This document shows positions 55,649 to 64,000 of a stretch of DNA of 64,000 nt, piece by piece. The position numbers and the translations under genes are program-made. Below the pieces are notes generated by a model. The model was given only the letters and a program-made list of their open reading frames with translations. It had not been told where the DNA came from and ran no database searches. The DNA is from Oegoconia quadripuncta (taxonomy: Eukaryota; Arthropoda; Insecta; Lepidoptera; Autostichidae): contig OX438749.1 of the NCBI GenBank assembly GCA_949316235.1, positions 16,942,414 to 17,006,413 of the forward strand, given 5' to 3'. Every line of letters begins with the position of its first letter. Position 1 is the first letter of the stretch.

Positions 55649-56668
55649 CTAATAACGAGTGTGACCTCCTCTTGCCAAAATCACAGCTTGAATCCTTCTA
55701 GGCATGCTTTCCACGATGTTTTTAATAACGTTTTGAGGAATACGTTCTCACTCTTCTGCAATGACTTGTTTTAGCTCCCTGATGTTTTGTGGAGCAGGTT
55801 GCACTGATCTTACCCGTCTCTTTAGAACATCCCAGATATGCTCAATTGGATTGACGTCAGGACTTCGGGCTGGCCAATCTAAACGACGGATTCCGACTTC
55901 TTGCATGTACGCTTCCACGTCCCCAGAACGGTGCGGGCGAGCATTGTCGTCCATAAAAATGGAATCTTCTTCAAGTGCAGTCAATGCGGGTTGTGCATGT
56001 GGAATTAGGACTTCAGTTATGTACCGGTGTGCATTTAATGTTCCATTTTCTATGAAAACTAACTCCGTACGCTCCGTCCAATTAATTGCTGCCCAAAACA
56101 TAACGGAGCCTCCGCCATAAGGAGTGATTTCTTCGAAACACACTTCCGCATAGCGTTCCCGTGGTCTTCTCAACACTCGCCGGCGTCGGTCCTCTCCACA
56201 CAAAGAGATTCTAGCTTCATCAGAAAACAATACTTTATTCCACTCCTCCAGAGTCCACGAAGCACAGTTTCGAGCAAACTGAAGTCGAACAACACGGTGC
56301 TCACGGAGTAATTTAGGGCCCCGGGCCGGGCGGTAACTCCTGATATTGGCAGCCAAAAGCCTCCTCCTGACCGTCCATAAGCTAACTTCTACTCCTCTTA
56401 CTTCTTCAAGTCTCTTCTTCAGGTCCACACTTGACGTCTTACGATTCCGCAACGCCTGACTCACCAAAAAGCGGTCATCTCTTGGTTCAGTGCATCGTTT
56501 TCTTCCCGAACCGGGTCTTCTTTTGACCGAACCGGTCTCTTGATACCGTTGCCAAGTCCTCTGAATAGTTGAACGACTCACATTTAGCCGCTGAGACACG
56601 TAAGTTTGCGAACAACCTTCTTCAAGTAGGGCTATAATTTTACCGGCCCTTATCGCTTTATCACCCAT
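55649..56668 (-). pseudogene. Tc1-like transposase with one premature stop
   Basis: The transposase binds the inverted repeats and moves the element by cut and paste. The frame starts MGDKAIRAGKIIALLEEG at 56668 and runs 306 codons to TGA at 55748-55750. The same frame continues without further stops through ...RIQAVILARGGHTRY to TAG at 55649, giving a family-typical length of about 339. Seen: N-terminal helix-turn-helix region (residues about 15-45, SRSTIQRTWQRY), GSGRKR basic linker at 53-58, D150 (LFSDEAR), glycine-rich GGGSVMFWAAI, D241 (MDDNARPH) and E276 (NPIEHIW), with 34 residues between D241 and E276 (DD34E). All catalytic residues lie before the stop; about 33 C-terminal residues are lost. 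Whether a shortened protein works is unknown. Confidence 0.93.
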
Positions 56669-56957
56669 ATCAGAAAGTGGTATTTAATGTAAAAAGAAAG
56701 ATTAAATTGTTTAATTTGCAGAAAATATCCAAAAAGTTTTAAAATTTTAGTAATCAGTAAAAAATTGTTTCAGCTATTTGCGCCATTAGTAAAGCAATTT
56801 TACAATAATCCACAATAATCATTATTTTTCCTTCGTTAAATTTAAAATTTAAATTTGGAACGCAAAGAATCATGCCAGGGTGCTTCAAAGACCATGCCAA
56901 TACATCGTCATTAATAAACCCTTGTAATATTCATTGAAGTAGAGAAAAAAATCTAAA

Positions 56958-56983
56958 GTGCCCGTTTTTTTTGCAAAAGAGTT
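56958..56983 (-). repeat. Tc1-like right inverted repeat
   Basis: Inverted copy of 55377-55402; only the outermost base differs. The 3' target TA follows at 56984-56985. Confidence 0.93.
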
Positions 56984-56985
56984 TA

Positions 56986-57307
56986 TTTATAGTTTGGTAG
57001 AGGTGTGTGAAATAATGTAACACTGTAAAAGAAACTCAAAATAAACGTTTTATTTCATTTATTTCATTATTTATTATATATTCAAATAGCTCTATGTTAA
57101 AGACACAGACAGGAATAAAATATATAACATCTTCGTCTGTGATGCGCTTAAATTTAAAAATGAGACTCTTTTGCTAGCGGTGGGGGGACACTAGGCCGGG
57201 CCTGTATCGTGGGGGCTAATAGTGTGTAACGTTGCGATTGTCTTGTTGAGTAAAACAGTTCACATCAACGTACTAGGAGGGTTAAGAGGGTTCGTTAAAT
57301 ATTTGAA
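56986..57307. other. Gene-free stretch
   Basis: Probably includes the rest of the LINE tail interrupted by the transposon (TTTATTTCATTTATTTC). No gene. Confidence 0.4.
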
Positions 57308-57492
57308 CTCGATTGTTTTCAATTGAAAGTGGCCTACAGGTGCAGCTTAAAAATACTGACTGTCAGATGGCCACTAGACTGACATAAATCCACCAACCCG
57401 TACTGGCCCCAAGTAGTGGATTATGGCCCATACTCAGTGAGAGGTGGCTGTGCCCCGACTGTGGGGACATGTAAGGTTGTTGAAGAAGTTGA
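57308..57492 (+). mobile_element. 5S-headed SINE family, 5'-truncated
   Basis: Matches the body and 3' module of the copy at 50546 (TTTTCAATTGAAAG, CTGACTGTCAGATGGCCACT, GCTGTGCCCCGACTGTGGGG, ACATGTAAGG). The 5S head is missing. Confidence 0.72.
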
Positions 57493-57797
57493 TTTTTGTT
57501 TTGTTATAAAATTAATTATAATTGACTACAGAATTTAAAACTCATGTACCCTATATCCTTATATTAAAAGCCACGATAAGGGTAGAAGAATCAATGCTAA
57601 ATGCTCGAATATTTAATTATTATTTCCAAGTCAATCTTGCTAAGATTGGTAAGATTTCAAAAATTTGTATATAGATGATAGAGGCTTAAAGTGTAGCAGC
57701 GCTGTACAAATTTTAATCAGTTCCACAAAGACCTTAAAACTACTTATGGCAAGAATATACTGAAGCACCTTTCTGCCTAGTATTTGCACGATGGATT

Positions 57798-58060
57798 TGC
57801 ATTTCACCTCAATCAAACCTGATGTTAAGTAAAAATGAGGCCGAAGGTGGAAGTGCATTTATCCAGAATCCCGACTTATTTGGATATATAGAGGACTATA
57901 CGACAAACAGCCCAGCTTGGTAGCAGACTTAAATGAGTGAGTGGTATAATATTTTAAAAAGGCTATACCACAAATCGAGTACCTGATTAGCCCGCTATAA
58001 ATCGAACCCGCAATGTCCCTTTTGTAAACCCGATTTCGTTAACTTTGCGGCACCGCCTGT
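57798..58060 (-). mobile_element. SINE family A, old diverged copy
   Basis: CCTGATGTTAAGTAAAAATG, GGCCGAAGGTGGAAG, ATCGAACCCGCAATG and TTTGTAAACCCGATTTCG keep the family order on the minus strand. Many substitutions. Confidence 0.72.
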
Positions 58061-58394
58061 TCTGATCGTTCCGATTTCAAAAATGAATTGCGTTTCGTAA
58101 ATCGCTAGGACGATACGAGTACACGATAGGTAATTGGACCTGCCGGTACGTTACGAGCAAATCTTCAGGCCCACTATCAATTTCCTCTCGCTAAACGGTT
58201 GGTAAACCGACACGAGTGAACGCAAACTTTCTGTGATTTACTTATTTAAACGAAACTGTTGAAATAAAGTCTGTAGCGACAGGATTGCGCCACGGTTTTA
58301 TAGGATACAGGATGTGAACGAATCAGTCATAATGAGATCGACTCCTCGATGTTATGATAGTAAAGCTTCTATTCTGCCTAGTGCTGTGTCTCTG

Positions 58395-58995
58395 TGCTGT
58401 GTGGTTTCGACACGTAAAAAGAATAGAATCAACCTGTCTCTTCCCGTGGGTGTCGTAAAAGGCGACTATTACTCGTAGACTTACCACCATAGAAATTTTA
58501 ACAACGATGCTATTGGTTCAAGGGCCACGTGTGCATTTCTGTATAAATATTTTTTATTATTATTATTATTATTTATAACGTATTTCTCTTCTTCAAAGTG
58601 AAGAAGGTAATTTCCGCACCAGACGGGTATCAACCAAGTGTGGCGGGTTCAGCTGATGAAGTGATAATAGATGAAGTCAGAAACTTTCTGGTAATTCTAC
58701 AAGTATTAAGTATCGTGGCTTTTTGTAAAATGTGTGTTATGTATGTTGGAATATTCAAAGTTTTTAGGCTATTTTTTAAAGTTTTGAGGATTATTCCGGT
58801 GGATGACAAGACAATCGGGACTATGTGTATTGTTTGAGCTTTCCACTGGGTTCGGATTTCTATTGCAAGGTCCTGATATTTTCTAAGTTTATCTGTGATT
58901 GTGCTTTGGATGTTATGAGAATTAGGTTTATTGTTATTATTATTATATTTCGTAAGGTGAAACGCTAATATTTGGGATATCTGTGACCAGCTCAT
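58395..58995 (-). pseudogene. LINE reverse transcriptase C-terminal region
   Basis: A 121-residue minus-strand frame (58630-58995) contains KYQDLAIEIRTQWKAQT, IVPIVLSSTGIILKTLKNSL and ILNTCRITRKFL, a pattern I know from the end of many LINE reverse transcriptases. The downstream part contains the complement of CTCTTCCCGTGGGTGTCGT, a common lepidopteran LINE 3' sequence. A TAT-type microsatellite lies at 58546-58572. No RT core, so truncated. Confidence 0.68.
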
Positions 58996-59066
58996 TTGGG
59001 ATAAAGGTTGTGACGTTATATATAATTGTATGCTGTTTCCCTTTTCTTGTTAAATATATCGAACTG

Positions 59067-59206
59067 CACTAGTAACATGATAGGCGCGATAAACGTTCAT
59101 ATCGCGCGAGATAATATTTGTCCTGCTCATTCGCTTGACCGAAATATACAACTAGCCTACTCTCACTCCTACGTCGCGCGCGACAAATGTTAACATGCTA
59201 CGGGGG
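59067..59206 (-). mobile_element. Small MITE family F, inverted copy
   Basis: Complement matches 52372-52508 along its length (GTTGTATATTTCGGTCAAGC, GCAGGACAAATATTATCTCG, CGTTTATCGCGCC). About 140 bp. Confidence 0.65.
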
Positions 59207-59365
59207 CAAGTCTTACTAAAAATCATGTTTGTTCAGAGTAAAGTGATGTGATTCTTCTACTTTTTGAGGATCCTCCTGGTGGGATGGGTGTATAGGTAGT
59301 TTATGTGATGATAGCATACATTGACAATTTAGAATACCCCCGAAAAACAAAAAATATATAATAAT

Positions 59366-59567
59366 AATAGCTGTTGCCGGCGACTTCGTTTGCGTGGACC
59401 ATTTCATCAAAATCGGTTCAGCGAAAAATTTGCGTATTTTTAATCCAGGTCCTAAGGTGTCTACCAACCAAATTTCATCTAAATCCGTCCAGCCGTTTAG
59501 GCGTGAATACTAGTGAATAGGTAACAAACATACACATACACAAACTGTCGCATTTATAATATTAAAA
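59366..59567 (-). mobile_element. Helitron-like non-autonomous element
   Basis: The left end TAGCTGTTGCCGGCGACTTC followed by GTTTGCGTGG is the inverted Helitron-type 3' hairpin with a CTA-type terminus. Then ATCAAAATCGGTTCAGCG, CCAAATTTCATCTAAATCC and TTTATAATATTA at the 5' end. About 200 bp. Confidence 0.62.
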
Positions 59568-60536
59568 AGTTGGGGATTATCAAGGTACACAAAGCAAAGA
59601 TTAAATATCCTCCAAACGACTAACATTACTTTAGAATCGTCTTGCAAACACCAGCTTTTGAAAATAAATAACATCCCAATTTATTCAGCCGTTTTGGCGC
59701 TGCAATGCCAGAAACAGACAAACAGATACACTGACACACAGAGTATACATAACATAAGCTTATAACACACATTTTCTGGCGTCGGGTGTTAAAACAGGTA
59801 AAAACACAATCAGAAAGTAATTTAATTACCTTAGTTGTGGCAATATTTGGAACACCCTACTTTTAAATCCGTTTCAAGTTCCCTGTTGCCACTCGTTCCC
59901 GCGATCCCGTTTTTAAAGAGGGACTAAAGTCCCGGAGCCCCGCTCCGCTGCACTTACTACGAACATGTCCACGAATCCCGGGATGCATTAGTACGATTAA
60001 ATTCCGTATTCCAGTTTCAACTTCGGGGCATGTCATATTTTTAATATTTTTGCGTGGTTTTATTTGAAATTGATGTTTTGCTATAAGTAAATAGCATTTG
60101 CCGCGCTAAATACTTACCCACTCTACTACATACGTTTACTCCTACACAAGTAGTTTATGTCAGAGTACTTATAGATCTGTAACGGTGTCGTTCTTTAGAG
60201 CTGATACTTATTGGTGGGTTTGGGTTATTAGAGTTCAAATTCGAAATTTTAAACTGACCGATGAACTGACGGATCCATTTTTTTTGCACATTGATTTCCA
60301 GATTTCAACTCAGTCGCACCGTTATTCTAATCATTTTTTTACATCTCAATAGTTATTTTTTTAGTTTTAAGGCCCTTTCGATCCTCTGTACGACCTGTTT
60401 CATGCAATAAATAAGTTGGTGTATTGATCCGTGTTCTGTTTTGACCCTGGCCATCAGAGCTATCCCGCCCTATTCTGCACATATACACCTCGTGACTCAA
60501 CCCAGCTGGGCATATGCGGGCTGGGCAGGTCTCAGA
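59568..60536. other. Gene-free stretch
   Basis: No gene. GGGACTAAAGTCCC near 59921 is a 14-bp palindrome in a short GC-rich patch. Confidence 0.4.
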
Positions 60537-60734
60537 TCTATCTAACTAATATTATAACTGCCAAAGTTTGAATGTTTGTTTGTAGCTCAATCACAGCGAA
60601 ACAGATGAACTGATTTGGATAAAATTTGATATGTAAGATATAAGATATTTATGTCCCGATAAAGTGAGTAGTTCCCACGGGATAAACAAAGATAAAGTTA
60701 TTCCACGCAGGCGAAGCCGCGGGCGAAAAGCTAG
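60537..60734 (+). mobile_element. Helitron-like non-autonomous element, complete
   Basis: Starts TCTATCTAACTAATATTAT, ends GGCGAAGCCGCGGGCGAAAA then GCTAG, inserted between A (60536) and T (60735). TC at the start, a GC-rich hairpin and CTAG at the end, and no target duplication are Helitron hallmarks. 198 bp, no coding capacity. Confidence 0.78.
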
Positions 60735-60822
60735 TTGAATAATATGTTATACATGAGTTCACACTAAATGTTTATCTAAATACAACACGAGAAAGTCACG
60801 AATATAGACTGTGATCATTAAT

Positions 60823-60915
60823 TTTTAACCCCGACGAAAAAGACGGGTGTTATGTATGTATGTGTGGGTATGTGTCTAGTCTTTGTCCGCATGTATCTCA
60901 GGAATGCGTCCTAAG
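60823..60915 (+). repeat. Hairpin-led dispersed repeat, 5' piece
   Basis: TTTTTAACCCCGACGAAAAA then GACGGGTGTTATG: the two halves can pair. Followed by TATGTATG and ATGTATCTCAGGAATGCG, as at 48116. Confidence 0.55.
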
Positions 60916-60950
60916 TTTTTTACAAACTTTTTAAGTTTCATTGTTCATAT

Positions 60951-61152
60951 GTTTTTTTTTATGCACAACGGATTGGTACTTGACCTCAATCACATCTGAT
61001 GTTAAATAAAGATGAGGTCGAAGGTGGAAGCGTACTGACCCGGAAACCCCAACACATTTGAGGGGCTGGCTATCTTATCTCTGACAACCAGAACACAACA
61101 ATGCTATTAACATTGCTGCTTGGCGGCAGATTTAGATAAGATGGTGGTAGAT
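60951..61152 (-). mobile_element. SINE family A, 5'-truncated
   Basis: Minus-strand tail and body to TTTAGATAAGATGGTGG; the tRNA head is missing. Confidence 0.82.
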
Positions 61153-61515
61153 AGTGGTAGTGGTGTACTCGTAAGTAAGTTGTCCGTTTCAACATTTGCA
61201 AACCATTTTCTTTCCTACTTCACACCTTTAACTCTTCTTTAATTTGTCTGAGGCCCAATAGAGTCACGTAGGGCACCATCTAACTTCAGTAGGTGCAGAG
61301 TACCATTGTGATCCTGGCTTACAGGAGTGTTGCAGTGGGAGGAGTGTGGAGGCGGGGTAATGTCTCAAATCCACCCAAATCGCCGCGGCACATGCCGAGG
61401 TTGTAACCCTTTTTCACTCTTGCGCACTACTTATTTATTATGTATTAATTTTAAGTAAATACCTATGACATTTAGTACTTGTGTGCATTGGTAGAAATAA
61501 ATTCCTCTTCTTTGG

Positions 61516-61620
61516 ATCCACTAACCCGCACTGGCCCGGGTGGTGAATTGTGACCCATCCCATACAAATCCACTCCTAATGGAGGAGATTGGGTATGTAC
61601 AAAGCTGTCATGATGAATAC
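61516..61620 (+). repeat. LINE-like 3' module, solitary
   Basis: CCACTAACCCGCACTGGCCC, GGGTGGTGAATTGTGACCC and CTCCTAATGGAGGAGATTGG match the 3' module of the D and 5S SINEs, without a head. Confidence 0.55.
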
Positions 61621-62244
61621 GAATGTTAAATAATAATGATTTATTTTTTGTTTGGGAATTAAAGCGTTTTATTTGTATTGTGTTATTCAATATACAATAA
61701 CAATATTTAAAATAAATACATATAAAAGCAATATATTCCGGATTCTTTATTGTAGGTAATTAATCTACTATTTACCTTTATTCGACGCCCACTGGGCCTC
61801 TGATAGGTGTAATAAATAGCGATAGACTAGGGTTACCATGAATACAATGAGATAAAAGAAAAGTACAAAGTCATTATACCTACCAAATAAACTCAAAAAA
61901 ACCACGAACAAGCAAGTTGAACTCGCGCCCTGAGGGATCGTGTAGAGATGGGATGGAATGAAAATGGACGGCATGAAATGTTAGAATTTAATTATTATTG
62001 GTATGATGAACGAAATAACAACAAAGGGCACATAATAATAGGAAAAACTGCTAATCATCGGCGTGTAACTCAAACTGACAATATTTACACACAATAACGA
62101 AAAAAGTGAGATAAATCAAACATCAAACATTATCCTCCTGGTTTCGCCGGAGTCGGGTAAAAAGACAAGAAGAGAGGAAAAGTAATATGCCTAGAAATTG
62201 TTGTAAGTTGTCAAGTTCCATTCGTGCCGAGTAAATATGCGTAT
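61621..62244. other. Gene-free stretch
   Basis: The TATCCTCCTGGTTTCGCCGG then AGTCGGGTAAAAA hairpin motif is at 62131-62163. No gene. Confidence 0.45.
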
Positions 62245-62500
62245 GTACTATTTATTTATTCATACATACATACATAATGTCATGCCTGTTCCCGTAGAGG
62301 TATAGTCAGAGACCACAGACTTCCACTTGCTACGATCCTGACACACCTGTTCTGCTTCCTTCACTCTCATAAGGTTGTTCATACATGCTCGTCTGTTTAG
62401 GGTACTCTTGACTTGGCCTTCCTTTAAAACGTCCCTATTTGATCATGGTACGTTCGCCGTGGTCTTCCCCTACCAACACTACCATCCATATTCGCTTTGT
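62245..62500 (-). pseudogene. RTE-type LINE C-terminus and (TATG)n tail
   Basis: The complement contains the RGRPRRTYHDQIG coding remnant with stops and frame breaks, then GTGGTCTCTGACTATACC, GGCATGA and ATTATGTATGTATGTATG. Same family as 19757 and 28970. It abuts the SINE A piece at 62510. Confidence 0.68.
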
Positions 62501-62509
62501 ATCAAACTA

Positions 62510-62671
62510 ACGGCAAAAACAGCAATGTTGTGTTCAGGTTGTCAGAGATAAGATAGCCAGTTCCCCAAATAAGATAGGGTTTCCGGGTCAGTACGCTTCC
62601 ACCTTCGGCCTCAGCTTCACTTTACATCAGGTGTGATTGAAGTCAAGTGCTAACCCGTAGTGGAAAAAAAA
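62510..62671 (+). mobile_element. SINE family A, 5'-truncated
   Basis: CAGCAATGTTGTGTTCAGG to an A-rich tail, with a small internal deletion at the TTAATAGCATT hairpin. Confidence 0.8.
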
Positions 62672-64000
62672 ATGTACTGTACTGTTTATAGCACAGCAAG
62701 TGTTTTTATATGATTTAAGAATAATGAGATCTATAATAACCACCCAGAGGATGTCGCTGTCAGTTCATTCACACCTCATCAGACTCAGAAAATATACCTA
62801 AGATTTTCTATACTTCAGTTTGTAGTCTTTCGGTTTGTGTGACTAGATTTATACTTTTTCTAGAGAAAACAAACCTAAACATCCTGAATATCGTAAGACT
62901 CAAAGTCCCAAATGACTTCAACTAACGCTCTCTTACGGCTTCCCATCGACCACCCTAACACTGTGTATAAGCAGAAATTAAGTTAATAAAATACTGCTCG
63001 CTACGAACCTCAGTTTTTACTCGTCTACATGTCGGGCCACGTGGGGCGGCGTAGATCTTATCAAATTGTGTTAAATTCGTAAAAAAAAAACGTACTTAAC
63101 GTGTAAGGTCAAATATACACACACATGTCTCTAAAAGGCATGCCTATGACAGTAGCCAATCAAATGCTGTAAAATCTCCTATAAAATTCGTACGTATACA
63201 TCAAAAAGGCATATCACAAGCAAGATATCTCACTCAATTTCTTGCCTTTTGCAGGGCACACGAAGTGACGCGGACGGTAATGTTAAGGCATATTTGAACG
63301 TGTCTGCCAGTATGTCTTTTTAAAAGACGTTAACCTTTGGAGCATGATACATATGCCTGTAAGAATATTGTACGTAATAACTATAAAAAAAACCCTCGAA
63401 AGACCGTGATATTATCCAAATACACCAACTGTGTTAAAAGCTAAATATCTTCGAAACGGCTTAATCGATTTTCTTAAAACATGTCTAATAACATGTCCTT
63501 TTATTTAGTCTTTAATATAAAAGAAACCGCACTGAAATCAGATCACGCGTTACTGAGATACGTCATGATAAAATCTGGAAGCATACACACACAACTTCGT
63601 TTTCGTCGGGGTTGAAAAAGATACGCCACTGGCAAATGTTATTACATCATGCTAGTTAATGCCGTTTATAGGCATGCTTTCGACTGGCATGCTTTTTATA
63701 GGCTTGTGTATTTTCGCCTCCATGGCTACCATAATCGCGCGGGTCGCAGGCAGTGTCGGCTCAATGAGGCAATGCCGCCCAAATTAATGACTCAATACGT
63801 CCTTTTTCATCCCCGTTTTATTTAATTCGACATGACATTCCGGGCGAAATTCGCTTCGATATACAATACCGACGTAATGACCTCGATGAAGTAGCTTAAC
63901 AGATAAACGGATTGATTTTCGAACATAATTGTTTAAAATTTAAAAGTGTTTTTAGTTCGCTCACGTATAGGGCCGGGCTTATTAATAAAATAGTGAAAAG
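62672..64000. other. Gene-free stretch
   Basis: No gene. 63420-63618 is a minus-strand copy of the hairpin-led repeat, ending CTTCGTTTTCGTCGGGGTTG. At 63669-63700 GGCATGCTTT is repeated. Confidence 0.45.

Larger units (their letters stand above)
55377..56983 (-). mobile_element. Tc1-like DNA transposon, nearly intact
   Basis: 1607 bp between TA dinucleotides (55375-55376 and 56984-56985), with 26-bp terminal inverted repeats differing at one base. It contains one transposase gene on the minus strand. Size, TA target and DD34E catalytic spacing place it in the Tc1 branch of Tc1/mariner. The transposase is disabled only by one in-frame stop as far as I can see. Confidence 0.95.

Noticed and set aside
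55761..56120. 119-codon plus-strand frame
   Set aside because: Shadow of the Tc1-like transposase on the opposite strand.

Overview
This window reads as insect nuclear DNA, most likely Lepidoptera (inference). It is AT-rich and almost gene-free, packed with short tRNA-headed SINEs, RTE-type LINE remnants, small Helitron-like elements and MITE-like repeats of the kind described from moths and butterflies. I find no host gene, no rRNA or tRNA gene, no CRISPR array and no operon. The only long open frames belong to mobile elements.

Left part (1-14.9 kb): a complete 6.05-kb Ty3/gypsy LTR retrotransposon (1245-7294) with identical 172-bp LTRs, a 4-bp target duplication and one fused gag-pol frame of 1469 codons. 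Its 3' untranslated region carries an array of about 19 short GC-rich motifs, half of them on an exact 25-bp period. Rightward follow two elements with imperfect inverted ends (8.6-9.05 and 10.39-10.9 kb), a long repeat with internal tandem units (12.8-13.85 kb) and a fold-back element with 119-bp arms (14.4-14.9 kb).

Middle part (15-52 kb): a mosaic of SINEs of at least five groups. Family A is a tRNA-type SINE of about 330 bp with about 17 copies or pieces. B and C are related tRNA-type families. D is tRNA-headed. A fifth group begins with 5S rRNA sequence. D and the 5S group end in the same LINE-like 3' module with a TGA-rich tail, which also ends the RTE LINE fragments here. Several nested insertions with target duplications give relative ages. 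There are also tandem arrays (32.1, 35.4, 37.8-38.8 and 48.6 kb) and several perfect short-loop hairpins.

Right part (52-64 kb): a 1.6-kb Tc1-like DNA transposon (55377-56983) with 26-bp inverted repeats and a DD34E transposase broken by one in-frame stop, inserted next to an old LINE tail; two inverted copies of a small MITE; two Helitron-like elements; and more SINE and LINE pieces.

The genes here serve mobile-element life cycles only. The retrotransposon encodes Gag, protease, reverse transcriptase, RNase H and integrase in one polyprotein, the Tc1-like element encodes its transposase, and the SINEs carry RNA polymerase III promoters but probably depend on LINE proteins. All family names are from reading the sequence; no database search was run.
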